From contig CACYHX010000017.1 in NCBI GenBank assembly GCA_902774365.1, positions 27,548-91,547 on the forward strand: 64,000 bases of DNA, given 5' to 3'. Below the pieces are notes generated by a model that saw only the letters and a list, made by a program, of their open reading frames with translations, was not told where the DNA came from and ran no database searches. This DNA comes from an uncultured Bacteroidia bacterium. Lineage in GTDB: Bacteria; Bacteroidota; Bacteroidia; Bacteroidales; F082. A program made the position numbers and the translations under genes. Positions 35,837-43,986 of this stretch are shown here, piece by piece; position 1 is the first letter of the stretch; each line of letters begins with the position of its first letter.

Positions 35837-37078
35837 ATGCTGGAAAACAAATATAGTGAAGCCGTCCTCCCTAACGGCATTCGGCTGATACATAAAGAAA
35901 AACACGGCGAAATCGCCCACTTGGTGCTGATGGTGGAGACGGGCACACGCGACGAATTGGCCCACGAAAACGGCCTCGCCCACTTCGTGGAGCACACCAT
36001 CTTCAAAGGCACGCAGAGCCGCAAGGCCTACCATATCCTGAGCTGCCTCGACAACGTGGGCGGCGACCTCAACGCCTTCACCACCAAGGAGGAGACCTGC
36101 ATACAGGCCACCTTCCTCAAGCAACACTACAAGCGGAGCCTTGACCTCTTCGCCGACATCGCCTTCCATTCCACCTTCCCCGAGAACGAGCTGAACAAAG
36201 AGAAAGAAGTCATCCTAGACGAAATCAACTCGTATCTCGACTCACCCTCCGACGAGATCTACGACCTGTTTGAAGAGATGGTCTTCAAGGGGCATCCGTT
36301 GTCGCGCAACATCCTGGGCACCACAGCGTTGGTAAAAGGCTTCCGCCAACAGGACATCCTCGACTTCATGGCGCACAACTACAGCACCGACCAGATGGTG
36401 TTGGCCAGCATCGGCGACATCAGCTTCAAGGAGTTGGAACGGATGGTTATGCACTATTTTGGCAGCCAGCCCGCACACCTTATTAATAAAAAAAGAGAGA
36501 CCTTCGACAGCTACCAGCCTGAAAACCGCAGCGCCAAGCGCAACAACCACCTGAGCCACTGCATCATCGGCGGCTTGGCGCCCGAGTTCAGCAGCCCTAT
36601 GCGCATGCCCATCGTGATGCTCAACAACGTGCTTGGTGGTCCTGCGATGAGTTCGCGCCTCGGATTGAACATCCGCGAGAAATACGGCTTCGCCTACAGC
36701 ATCGAGTCGCAATACACGGCCTACAGCGATGTCGGCCTCATCAACGTCTACATGGGCGTCGACCCCGACTCGTTGGAGCGCGCCATTGAGTTGGTGCACA
36801 AGGAATTGGACAAACTGTGCACGCAGAAGTTGGGTACCTTGCAGTTGCATCACGCCAAGCAGCAACTCATCGGACAGGTGGCCTTGAGTTATGAGAGCGG
36901 CATGAACGAGCTATTGAGTGCCACGCGTTCCCTCCTTATGGGTGAGCCTATCGAATATATGGACGACATCATCCGCAACGTGGAGGCTGTTTCGGCCGAG
37001 GACATCCTGGAGGTGGCCAATCGGGTATTCGATGAAAAGCAGTTGAGCCGGATTGTCTTTGAAGGCGATACCCCGTAG
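35837..37078 (+). CDS. M16 family (insulinase-like) zinc peptidase
   Basis: 413 residues from ATG 35837, just after the -7 box; the longer frame upstream is the shadow of the barrel gene. The inverted zinc motif HFVEH (HFVEHTIFKG, about residue 49) with the downstream Glu (NELNKEKEVILDEI) and the C-terminal GLNIREKYGFAYSIES motif identify a processing-peptidase-like M16B enzyme. No signal peptide, so it is probably cytoplasmic. Confidence 0.93.
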   Translation: MLENKYSEAVLPNGIRLIHKEKHGEIAHLVLMVETGTRDELAHENGLAHFVEHTIFKGTQSRKAYHILSCLDNVGGDLNAFTTKEETCIQATFLKQHYKRSLDLFADIAFHSTFPENELNKEKEVILDEINSYLDSPSDEIYDLFEEMVFKGHPLSRNILGTTALVKGFRQQDILDFMAHNYSTDQMVLASIGDISFKELERMVMHYFGSQPAHLINKKRETFDSYQPENRSAKRNNHLSHCIIGGLAPEFSSPMRMPIVMLNNVLGGPAMSSRLGLNIREKYGFAYSIESQYTAYSDVGLINVYMGVDPDSLERAIELVHKELDKLCTQKLGTLQLHHAKQQLIGQVALSYESGMNELLSATRSLLMGEPIEYMDDIIRNVEAVSAEDILEVANRVFDEKQLSRIVFEGDTP

Positions 37079-37543
37079 GGGTTCCCTCTTCATAATAACA
37101 GCAAAACACCAAAATTCCGTTTTTAAGTGGAATATTTTGATTTAAAGCAGTATTTTTATGGTTTAAAACGATTTTAAGCCTAAAATGTGCATTTTTTATT
37201 TCCCTCACTTACAGCAGCATAGCTCCCCTAACGAAAAATAATTAAAAAAACACTTGACAAAAGTCATTTCAGATTGTAATATTGCAACATGAAACAACAA
37301 AATAACAAACTGAAACGGAAATAATCAATCTGAAATAATTAAAAAACAAAACGGGGTCTGGCCAAAAAACACGACATGAAACTTCATTAACTTCACTTTT
37401 CTTGAAGCCATCCCTCAAAGGAATAAACAGTAAGTGCTTCTTTTCATAATGATTTGGTTTAAGTTGTTTTATTGGGGCGGTGCCAGTACCGCCCCAATTG
37501 AAAAAAGACAAATAAACTTATTACTAACATAAATTTAAAAGCC
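37079..37543 (+). other. AT-rich non-coding leader with candidate promoter and GC hairpin
   Basis: No gene is supported in these 465 bp. A candidate promoter is TTG (37254-37256), 20 nt, TAATATTG (37277-37284, one mismatch), which would give a leader of about 250 nt for the downstream gene. A hairpin GGGGCGGT-gccagt-ACCGCCCC sits at 37474-37495, shortly before the start codon. A long structured leader could be regulatory. Confidence 0.4.
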
Positions 37544-38971
37544 ATGAAAACAAAACTCTACTCTATCCTCACCGGCCTGCTGATGGCCGCCTGCATCACG
37601 AGCCACGGACAGGAAATCGTCGGCACCCTCACCACGCCTGCGACCAGTTTCTATGGCGGCATCGTGGAGACCTCTGATGGCGGATTCCTCATCGGATGCT
37701 GCACCAACCTATACAACAGAGGATACACGGTCTACAAAGTCACCCCCGAAGGTGCCTTCCTCGACAGCGTTCGTTTTACCGGCATCTACGACATGCTGGA
37801 GGTCCCGAGCGAACCCGACCTGACGCTGTTGTATGGTTATGAAATCGAAGCCAACGTCTACCAGCTCACACTCACGCTCATTGACGACGGCCTCAATGTG
37901 GTCAACGAAGCCAGCATCCCCATCGGCGAGTATGACTATGATTTATGGGACGGCTTCGTCTTTGTCTCTCCCAACGGAGAGATCCTTTTCCCCTATAGCG
38001 TTAACATGAATGACGTGTTCCACATCATGCGTATCGCCTTGGACGGCACGATATTGGAGGACAAGGCTTTCGACGAGATTCCCTGCGGCACCTGGGATAG
38101 CGAAGGCACCAACGACTCGATGGTGTATTATTCTGACGTCAACGTCTTTACCGAGTCGCCCTTAACCTACAATTGTCTGGGTATCTACAAGAACACAGAG
38201 AACACGACCATCGTGGTCAACCACCTCATCGACGAGAACCTGAACCTCATCGAAACCATCGAATATGCTTCATACGACCCTGACGCGATTTTCGGTCCAG
38301 AGAGCTTCACCTTCGTCTCCACACTTGGTGCCGAGGCCTCAACACGCAAGACCTACCTTTCCACCTCGATGCGGTCGCACAACATGACAGCATCCACCAT
38401 TATCAGATACGACAGTGACAACCACCCCGATGCCTGGCGAAGATTTGCAAGCAACTCACAACCCGGCTATTTCGTGGCCGAAGAAGAAAACAGTTTATAT
38501 TTCATATATTCAAGCAATTACCGCATTTCTCTCTACCGTTTGGACGGCGACCTCAACAACCTTTGGCACATTACACTGCCCAGTCCGACTTCAGCGAGCA
38601 CCTCCATACACACGATGAAAACCCTGAAAAACGGAGACCTCGTCGTTGGATATAGCATCTACGAGCAAGGCGAGCCTTATTCCAACTACTGCATTGTCAG
38701 TGACAACACCCTGGACGGCATGGACGAACCCATGCACGCCGAAAAGCCTTTCGAACTGTATCCCAACCCGACAAAAGGCACCATAACTCTCCGATTCACG
38801 AAAAGCGAGCCTACAAACGTGGCAGTCTACGATTTCACAGGGCGCACGGTCAGCATGAAGAGCGAAAGCTTGGAAAGCATCGACATGAGCACGATGCCCG
38901 CAGGGGTCTACATGCTGCATGTCACCATGAAAGACGGGGCGAGCTACAACGAGAAAATCATCAAAGAATAG
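37544..38971 (+). CDS. Secreted protein with T9SS sorting domain, unknown function
   Basis: 475 residues: signal peptide (1-22), a beta-rich body with propeller-like repeats (VETSDGGFLIG, GDLVVGYSIY), and a Por type A sorting domain (FELYPNPTKGTITLRF ... GVYMLHVTMKDG ... EKIIKE). The SDGGF type motif is common in surface beta-propellers. No catalytic motif recognised. Single gene with a long leader and a GC-rich hairpin downstream. Confidence 0.8.
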   Translation: MKTKLYSILTGLLMAACITSHGQEIVGTLTTPATSFYGGIVETSDGGFLIGCCTNLYNRGYTVYKVTPEGAFLDSVRFTGIYDMLEVPSEPDLTLLYGYEIEANVYQLTLTLIDDGLNVVNEASIPIGEYDYDLWDGFVFVSPNGEILFPYSVNMNDVFHIMRIALDGTILEDKAFDEIPCGTWDSEGTNDSMVYYSDVNVFTESPLTYNCLGIYKNTENTTIVVNHLIDENLNLIETIEYASYDPDAIFGPESFTFVSTLGAEASTRKTYLSTSMRSHNMTASTIIRYDSDNHPDAWRRFASNSQPGYFVAEEENSLYFIYSSNYRISLYRLDGDLNNLWHITLPSPTSASTSIHTMKTLKNGDLVVGYSIYEQGEPYSNYCIVSDNTLDGMDEPMHAEKPFELYPNPTKGTITLRFTKSEPTNVAVYDFTGRTVSMKSESLESIDMSTMPAGVYMLHVTMKDGASYNEKIIKE

Positions 38972-39008
38972 AGTAAGTACTTTTTAGATTTGACTTTTGT
39001 TTTTGCTT

Positions 39009-39042
39009 GAGGCGGCGCAAATGCGCCGCCTCTGCTGTTTCT
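39009..39042. terminator. Hairpin between the T9SS protein gene and purE
   Basis: GAGGCGGCGCA-aa-TGCGCCGCCTC, followed by TGCTGTTTCTC; it lies between converging stops and probably terminates both. Confidence 0.65.
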
Positions 39043-39049
39043 CGCCAAA

Positions 39050-39556
39050 TCAGTTCGTCTTGAACTTGTACTGCACTAGCTTCAGTTCCTCGTTGGCCTT
39101 GGTGATTTTTTTCTTCAGGTCCGCCTTATAATTGGCGACCTTGGCGGCGACTTCCGCATCGCCCAAAGCCAGCATCTCGGCGGCGAGGATGGCGGCGTTG
39201 AGAGCGCCGTTCACACCCACCGTGGCTACAGGGATGCCAGGGGGCATCTGGATGATGGACAGCATGGCATCGAGGCCGTCGAGCATACCCTTGACCGGCA
39301 CGCCGATGACGGGTAGTGTGGTGTTGGCGGCAATCACGCCCGGCAAGGCGGCAGCCATGCCAGCGGCGGCGATAATCACTTTGATGCCGCGGCCTTGGGC
39401 CTCACGGGCGAAGGTCTCCACCTCTTGCGGGGTGCGGTGTGCGCTAAGGGCGTTCATCTCGAAGGGAATTTCCATCTCATCGAAGAACTGTGCGGCTTTT
39501 TCGAGAACGGGAAGATCGGAAGTGCTTCCCATGATGATGCTTACGATTGGGCTCAT
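39050..39556 (-). CDS. purE: N5-carboxyaminoimidazole ribonucleotide mutase
   Basis: 168 residues from ATG 39556; the frame stays open upstream through a repeat element but that extension is not conserved. IVSIIMGSTSDLPVLEKAAQ and ALSAHRTP are the PurE active-site motifs, and AAGMAAALPGVIAANT and MPPGIPVATVGVNGALNA follow. It converts N5-CAIR to CAIR in purine synthesis. The C-terminal helix is lysine-rich. A MITE-like repeat separates the gene from its probable promoter (-7 at 39732-39725). Confidence 0.96.
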   Translation of the reverse strand: MSPIVSIIMGSTSDLPVLEKAAQFFDEMEIPFEMNALSAHRTPQEVETFAREAQGRGIKVIIAAAGMAAALPGVIAANTTLPVIGVPVKGMLDGLDAMLSIIQMPPGIPVATVGVNGALNAAILAAEMLALGDAEVAAKVANYKADLKKKITKANEELKLVQYKFKTN

Positions 39557-39571
39557 AACGGTCAATTTTTT

Positions 39572-39712
39572 GTCACAAAACCTCCAAAACTTACAAAACC
39601 CATTTGCGGATTTGGGAAAGCAGCCAACTGGCCTGCTTTCCGGCGGCGACACGGTTGTGTAGCCGCCCACGCTTCTCTGTGAAGTTTTGACATGTTTTGT
39701 TAGTTTTGTGAT
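39572..39712. mobile_element. MITE-like repeat, family D copy 1 (purE leader)
   Basis: About 141 bp. Ends GTCACAAAAC...CAAAACTTACAAAAC and GTTTTG...GTTTTGTTAGTTTTGTGA are inverted complements. The centre holds a GGAAAGCAGCCAACTGGCC/TGCTTTCC hairpin. Copy 2 lies at 52233-52370 with the same terminal and central elements. Non-coding; sits in the 5' leader of purE. Confidence 0.75.
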
Positions 39713-39724
39713 TATTAACTCCTG

Positions 39725-39732
39725 CAAAATTA
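39725..39732 (-). promoter_or_regulatory. -7 box for purE upstream of the inserted repeat
   Basis: The minus strand reads TAATTTTG. It lies about 170 nt from ATG 39556, with the family D repeat filling the leader. Confidence 0.5.
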
Positions 39733-39750
39733 GTTTTTTTTCATGTATGA

Positions 39751-39780
39751 TTGACCCAATCGAAGCATTTTGTATATTTG
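39751..39780 (+). promoter_or_regulatory. Promoter for hpt
   Basis: TTG at 39751-39753, 19-nt spacer, TATATTTG at 39773-39780; ATG follows at 39824. Confidence 0.65.
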
Positions 39781-39823
39781 TGTCGCCTAAACAAAAGGGC
39801 AAAAACACTTCAATCCTTTGAAA

Positions 39824-40360
39824 ATGAAGAAAGTAAAGGTTTTAGACAAGGAATTTGGGCTGTACATCCCCCAAGAAAAAATCGAAGCCAACATCCAAAA
39901 CGTGGCCGACCAAATCAACCGCGACTTGGACGGTATGAACCCGTTGTTTCTCGTGATTCTCAACGGCGCCTTCATGTTCGCCTCGGAATTGTTCAAGCGG
40001 CTGACGATACCTTGTGAGATTTCATTCGTCAAGCTGTCGTCGTACGCCGGCACCGAGACCACCAACGTCGTCCGCGAGCTCATCGGCCTCGACCATCCCT
40101 TGGACGGCCGCCATGTGATCATCGTGGAAGACATCGTCGACACGGGCCACACTCTGCGCTACACCACGCAGAAGCTCCGCGACCTGAGAGCCGCCGACGT
40201 GCGCATCGCCACGCTGTTTTTCAAGCCCAACAACTTCCAATACACCTACCCTGTCGACTACATCGGCATGGAGATCGGCAACGAGTTCATCGTAGGCTAC
40301 GGATTGGATTATGACCAACAGGGAAGAAATTTGCCGGATATATATAAAATCATTGAATAA
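39824..40360 (+). CDS. hpt: Hypoxanthine phosphoribosyltransferase
   Basis: 178 residues from ATG 39824 (a TTG 6 nt upstream is less likely). The PRPP-binding motif VIIVEDIVDTGHTL (about residues 102-115) and LFFKPNNF and VGYGLDYDQQGRNLPDIY near the end match Hpt. It salvages hypoxanthine and guanine to IMP and GMP. It lies between purE and adk, so three nucleotide genes are adjacent. Confidence 0.93.
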   Translation: MKKVKVLDKEFGLYIPQEKIEANIQNVADQINRDLDGMNPLFLVILNGAFMFASELFKRLTIPCEISFVKLSSYAGTETTNVVRELIGLDHPLDGRHVIIVEDIVDTGHTLRYTTQKLRDLRAADVRIATLFFKPNNFQYTYPVDYIGMEIGNEFIVGYGLDYDQQGRNLPDIYKIIE

Positions 40361-40365
40361 TAATC

Positions 40366-40480
40366 GTGATTGGCCAAGGCCAAGAAATCTTGAAAAAATC
40401 CATTTCAAAATCATTCAAAATCAAATTATTGAAAGATTTTCCACTCATTTTTGACAGATTTCTTTGCGAAGCAAATCCCA
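40366..40480 (+). mobile_element. MITE-like repeat, family E copy 2 (between hpt and adk)
   Basis: About 115 bp. Left end GATTGGCCAAGGCCAAGAAATC and right end GATTTCTTTGCGAAGCAAATC form terminal inverted repeats, each with a mini-hairpin (GGCC-aa-GGCC; TTTGC-gaa-GCAAA). The AT-rich interior matches copies 1 and 3. It ends 16 bp before the adk start. Confidence 0.78.
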
Positions 40481-40495
40481 TTAAAAACAACCACT

Positions 40496-41065
40496 ATGCT
40501 CAACATCGTACTATTTGGCCCTCCCGGGGCAGGCAAGGGAACGCAGTCGCAGTTCCTGCGCGAGAAATACAACATGACCTACATCTCCACGGGTGAAATC
40601 CTGCGTGAGGAAATCGCCGCCGAAAGCGAATTGGGTCTTCAAGTGAAGGAAATCATCAGCCAAGGCAACCTCGTCTCCGACGAAATCGTGGCTAAGATTA
40701 TCGAGAAGAAACTCTCCGAGAACATGGACTCGGCCGGATTCCTCTTCGACGGCTACCCGCGCACCGTGCGCCAAGCCGAGATCTTGGACGAGATGATGGA
40801 GAAATTCGACATAACGCTGACAGGCGTGCTAAGCCTCGAAGTGCCCGAGGAGCTCCTCATCGAACGCATGCTCGAACGCGGCAAGACCAGCGGTCGCGCC
40901 GACGACAACCTCGACTCCATCAAGCACCGCTTTGTGGAATACGAGGCCAAGACGCGTCCCGTGCTCGACTACTACGAAGACAAGGGCAACCTGCACCCGG
41001 TGAACGGCGTGGGCGAGATTCCGCAGATCTTCGCGAACCTTTGCACGGTCATTGATGCTTTGTAA
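40496..41065 (+). CDS. adk: Adenylate kinase
   Basis: 189 residues from ATG 40496 (MLNIVLFGPPGAGKGTQS); upstream in-frame codons fall in the repeat element. P-loop GPPGAGKGT, the NMP-bind region STGEILREEI, DGYPRTVRQAE and a short lid (RADDNLDSIKHRF), i.e. the short-lid type. It balances ATP, ADP and AMP. Both flanks are family E repeats. Confidence 0.96.
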   Translation: MLNIVLFGPPGAGKGTQSQFLREKYNMTYISTGEILREEIAAESELGLQVKEIISQGNLVSDEIVAKIIEKKLSENMDSAGFLFDGYPRTVRQAEILDEMMEKFDITLTGVLSLEVPEELLIERMLERGKTSGRADDNLDSIKHRFVEYEAKTRPVLDYYEDKGNLHPVNGVGEIPQIFANLCTVIDAL

Positions 41066-41290
41066 TGGAATGCCCTTCGGGCAGAAATCGTTCAAAAATC
41101 TATTATTAAAATCATTCAAAATCGCCTTTGACCATTATGGCAAGGTTATGTAGGGCTGTCGTACAACGGCAGCTGCAAACCGGTTTTTCGATGCGGCTGC
41201 CACAATGTGACAGCCCTACAAATCTAAATAATTGATTTTAGATATTTTGATATGATTTTTGACAGATTTCTTGCCGTTAGGCAATCCCAT
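41065..41290 (+). mobile_element. MITE-like repeat, family E copy 3, with a nested palindrome
   Basis: Left end TGGAATGCCCTTCGGGCAGA and right end GATTTCTTGCCGTTAGGCAA then TCCCA are the family E termini. The interior is split by a 72-bp palindromic element (41149-41220), so the total is 226 bp instead of about 118. This shows one repeat inserted into another. Confidence 0.75.
41149..41220. repeat. 72-bp palindromic element nested in family E copy 3
   Basis: Outer arms TGTAGGGCTGTC and GACAGCCCTACA are perfectly inverted; an inner hairpin pairs GGCAGCTGCA with TGCGGCTGCC. The TGTAGGG/CCCTACA ends resemble the TGTAGAGACG/CGTCTCTACA palindromes in the following genes. Confidence 0.75.
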
Positions 41291-41293
41291 AAA

Positions 41294-41956
41294 CTAATGT
41301 TCCCAGCGGATGTCGTGCTTGAGGACAGTTGGCGGGTTGCCGCCGATGACTTGATGCTCGCCCGTGATGGAGGAAGTCAGCAGCGTGCCTGCCGCCACAA
41401 CAGTATTATTCGGCACCTCGGCACCTTTCAACAGAACGCATTTACAACCCACCCAGACATGGTCACCCACCAGGATGGCCTTGTCGGGGTTGATGCGTTC
41501 GTTTTCTTTATTATACAGCGGGTGCTCGTCGGTGTCCATCACGAGGATGTCCCAACTCAGCAGGCAGTCGCGACCGAAACGGATTTCCTTGGCGCAGACG
41601 ATGGTGCTTTCGGCTGTCATGTTGAAGCCATCGCCCAGACACAGGTTACCCCGCACCGAAACCTTCGATCCATGCCCGATGCTCGCCTTGCCGCCGAAGC
41701 TCACCGTTCCGCTCACCTGCCAGATGCTGCGTGAGCGTTTGCGGTCGTAATGACCCACGTCACCGAAGCCGATTTTCACCATTGCTGTTCCCACCTTTTC
41801 GGGAAGCTCCACCTTGCCGTGCAGCTCGCGCAGATAGGTGCGGTGCGACACGACGACTGGCAGCTTCAATGCCGTCTTCAGCGGAAAATAATGCAGGTTG
41901 AAACGCAGCGTCTTCGGGATGGAGCGGATAATGTTAAAGAAATCGAAAGCGGTCAT
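41294..41956 (-). CDS. Hexapeptide-repeat acyltransferase (LbH family)
   Basis: 220 residues from ATG 41956. The C-terminal half shows left-handed beta-helix hexapeptide spacing (FGGKASIGHGSKVSVRGN, VGDHVWVGCKCVLLKGAEV, VVAAGTLLTSS), typical of sugar O-acetyltransferases of the WcaF/maltose-acetyltransferase type, with a predicted catalytic His region around MDTDEHPLY. Likely modifies a surface polysaccharide. The start is 20 nt downstream of a minus-strand -7 box (TATCTTTG, 41983-41976). Confidence 0.85.
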   Translation of the reverse strand: MTAFDFFNIIRSIPKTLRFNLHYFPLKTALKLPVVVSHRTYLRELHGKVELPEKVGTAMVKIGFGDVGHYDRKRSRSIWQVSGTVSFGGKASIGHGSKVSVRGNLCLGDGFNMTAESTIVCAKEIRFGRDCLLSWDILVMDTDEHPLYNKENERINPDKAILVGDHVWVGCKCVLLKGAEVPNNTVVAAGTLLTSSITGEHQVIGGNPPTVLKHDIRWEH

Positions 41957-41975
41957 AGTGGTCTGATTTATGGCG

Positions 41976-41983
41976 CAAAGATA
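41976..41983 (-). promoter_or_regulatory. -7 box for the acyltransferase gene
   Basis: The minus strand reads TATCTTTG, within the 72-bp divergent gap shared with the TPR regulator gene. Confidence 0.55.
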
Positions 41984-42015
41984 ATCATTTCGCATTCAAC
42001 CGACTGAATTTTGAC

Positions 42016-42023
42016 TAATTTTG
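42016..42023 (+). promoter_or_regulatory. -7 box close to the start of the TPR regulator gene
   Basis: TAATTTTG ends only 5 nt before ATG 42029, so the transcript would have almost no leader. A TTG 13 nt upstream of that ATG overlaps the box and is rejected as a start. Confidence 0.5.
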
Positions 42024-42028
42024 CGGCG

Positions 42029-43861
42029 ATGAAACTGAACAGGATACTAATAGGATGGTTTGTTTTGTTGGCCTTGGCCTCATGCCATGACCCTGTAGAG
42101 ACGCGGCGCGCCACGTCTCTACAACCCGAGGTATCGCCCGAATTGTTGTATATCGACAGCCTAATGTGGTATCATCCAGACAGTGCCTTGATGCACCTGA
42201 TTTATTATTTCAAACCCGATAGCGCGACCATCACCCTCTCCACAAGAACGGAATGCAACCAACGATATGCGCACTTGCTGCTGTCGGAATTGCTGTTTAA
42301 AAATGGTTATCCACAAACCAACCGAGAAAATCTGTTGTGGTCAGTGGATTATTTTGATTCGTCAACAATGGTGAAAATGCACGGGACGGACATACGCGGT
42401 GTGTCCCTACAGACCGAATCGGATTATAGGAACGCATCAAATGCGTCCGCCCAAAACATGTCTCCAAATAATGTATTTTTGTCCGCCCGCGCCCATTATA
42501 TGAATGGCGTTGGCTATCAGGAACACGACAGCATCATCGAGGCCTACAACGAATACATCCGCGCCTTGGAAATCATGGAAACGCATTTCCCAATTGTAGA
42601 GACGTTGCGCGCAACGTCTCAAAACACGACATCAAAAAAGACGTTGCACGCAACGTCTCTACACATCATACCCCACCTTCCCCGTTTCATGATGCTGATC
42701 CATTGCCGTCTCGGCGGCCTGTTTTCCGACCAATTCATGCAGGAACCCGCTATCTATTGCTTCAAAAAGGCACTCGCTTTCAACAGATTGGAACCCATTT
42801 TTCCTGACGATTACTCCAATTCATTATATTTCATAGGGCTTCAATACGATAAACTACAGCAGTGGGACAGTGCACAGTATTATTATGATGAAGCCCTGCG
42901 ACTACTGCCCGACACAAGCGACTGGCTTTTCAAGGTCTTGATATCAAGTAAGGCCAATCTCAACTATGTTTCAAGCGAGGAGGTTGAACCCGCCGTGAGC
43001 GACTTGAAACGCATTGCTGCGCAAACCGATTCCTGCGATAAACCTAGGTGTTTCTTTCTCATCGGACAGATTTATTATGATGCAAATCAATATGATTCGG
43101 CTCTGGTGTATCTAGTCCCAACCTTTGAACAAAGCAAAGGCGTTGCAACCAAAACCCTAACAGCCAAATTCTTGCATGACATATACCAAAATCGAGGCGA
43201 CACGCTGAAGGCGGTGCAATACGCGGTCTATCACGCGGAAAACACAGAACAGGAAAGGGTTATGATGGCGCGAGTTTCATACCTCAACGATTTGTTCCAG
43301 AACCATTTGCAGAAAGAGCAAGAAACCTATTTACTCCGTCAACGTCAAAATAACATCAAAAAGTTGCTTATTATAGCGCTACCTTTGGCCGCAATTTTGG
43401 TGGCCTTTGTGGCCATCATAATACGGCGCAGAAGCAAAAAACGCTTGGCGATACAAGAAGCCGAAAAGCAACGACAATTGAGTGAATTCCATCAAAAGCA
43501 CGATGCTGTGGAACGTGAGCTGCAATCGAAGATAGCGCAGTCCGCAGCGCATACGCGGGAAGTGCTGCAACAGCGCGCCATGACGATTTACCAATCGGGC
43601 AGCGAGAACCGATTGAAACAGATTTTGGCGGAATTTGAGGCCGTCTATCCAAAAGCCTTGTCGGAATTGGCCGTCGCGCATCCCGAGTTGAGCAAAACGG
43701 AGCGCCACATCGCCGTGCTCAATTTCCTCCGTTTCCGCTCGAAGGAAGAGGCCGAACTGATGGGCTTCACCGAATACACAGCCCTGAAATACCGCTCCAA
43801 CCTGAAAAAAAAGGCTGGTTCTGACCCGATTTCAACCTTGTTTGAGGCTGGAAAAATCTGA
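42029..43861 (+). CDS. TPR lipoprotein regulator with TM helix, coiled coil and LuxR-like HTH
   Basis: About 610 residues. Lipobox LALASC (Cys about 19), helical TPR repeats (about 150-420), a transmembrane helix (LLIIALPLAAILVAFVAIII, about 450-470) followed by RRRSKK, a glutamine/glutamate-rich coiled coil, and a C-terminal helix-turn-helix region (HPELSKTERHIAVLNFLRF, then TALKYRSNLKKK) resembling the LuxR-type domain of Bacteroidota TPR regulators. It may sense an envelope signal and control adjacent genes. The N-terminal 210 residues are peppered with short palindromic repeats translated in frame (VETRRATSLQ at 23-32, VETLRATSQ at about 190, KTLHATSLH, plus two related ones). Confidence 0.8.
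   Translation: MKLNRILIGWFVLLALASCHDPVETRRATSLQPEVSPELLYIDSLMWYHPDSALMHLIYYFKPDSATITLSTRTECNQRYAHLLLSELLFKNGYPQTNRENLLWSVDYFDSSTMVKMHGTDIRGVSLQTESDYRNASNASAQNMSPNNVFLSARAHYMNGVGYQEHDSIIEAYNEYIRALEIMETHFPIVETLRATSQNTTSKKTLHATSLHIIPHLPRFMMLIHCRLGGLFSDQFMQEPAIYCFKKALAFNRLEPIFPDDYSNSLYFIGLQYDKLQQWDSAQYYYDEALRLLPDTSDWLFKVLISSKANLNYVSSEEVEPAVSDLKRIAAQTDSCDKPRCFFLIGQIYYDANQYDSALVYLVPTFEQSKGVATKTLTAKFLHDIYQNRGDTLKAVQYAVYHAENTEQERVMMARVSYLNDLFQNHLQKEQETYLLRQRQNNIKKLLIIALPLAAILVAFVAIIIRRRSKKRLAIQEAEKQRQLSEFHQKHDAVERELQSKIAQSAAHTREVLQQRAMTIYQSGSENRLKQILAEFEAVYPKALSELAVAHPELSKTERHIAVLNFLRFRSKEEAELMGFTEYTALKYRSNLKKKAGSDPISTLFEAGKI
42094..42123. repeat. 30-bp palindrome in the TPR gene (family A copy 1)
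   Basis: TGTAGAGACG-cggcgcgcca-CGTCTCTACA. It is exactly 30 bp, perfectly inverted at the ends, and encodes VETRRATSLQ (with edge bases). 28 of 30 bases match copy 2 in malQ (49489-49518). Confidence 0.9.
42384..42448. repeat. Two further imperfect palindromes in the TPR gene
   Basis: GGGACGGACATACGCGGTGT plus GTCCC (42384-42408, ending in the shared GTCCCTACAG) and GGAACGCATCAAATGCGTCC (42429-42448). Both are inverted about their centres and translated; the first encodes RGVSLQ, matching the RATSLQ end of family A. Confidence 0.6.
42595..42663. repeat. Paired family A palindromes in the TPR gene
   Basis: TGTAGAGACGTTGCGCGCAA-CGTCTC (42595-42620) and GACGTTGCACGCAACGTCTC-TACA (42640-42663) sit 19 bp apart. 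Each is missing the outer end that the other keeps. Both are read in the same frame (VETLRATSQ, KTLHATSLH). Confidence 0.85.
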
Positions 43862-43955
43862 ATAGATTTTTTATTAAACACCTGATAGCCAACATTATCG
43901 TATTAAAAAATCTGAATTAGGCATTGAAATTTGGGTATTTGATGGTTTTTGACTA

Positions 43956-43963
43956 TAATTTTG
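43956..43963 (+). promoter_or_regulatory. -7 box for the CarboxypepD/propeller gene 1
   Basis: TAATTTTG with a TTTG 22 nt upstream (43930-43933); ATG follows at 43987. Confidence 0.55.
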
Positions 43964-43986
43964 CAAAAACATCAAACCATAGCACC

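Noticed and set aside
35750-36169. N-terminal extension of the beta-barrel gene
   Set aside because: It is the antisense of the M16 peptidase start region; the signal peptide begins at 35749 and the promoter lies between.
37269-37511. 80-codon minus-strand frame in the 37.1-37.5 kb gap
   Set aside because: No start context, no recognisable domain and it runs across the hairpin and candidate promoter.
39557-39808. Extended N-terminus for PurE through the repeat element
   Set aside because: PurE proteins begin at the MSPIVSIIMGS segment; the extension is translated family D repeat and leader.
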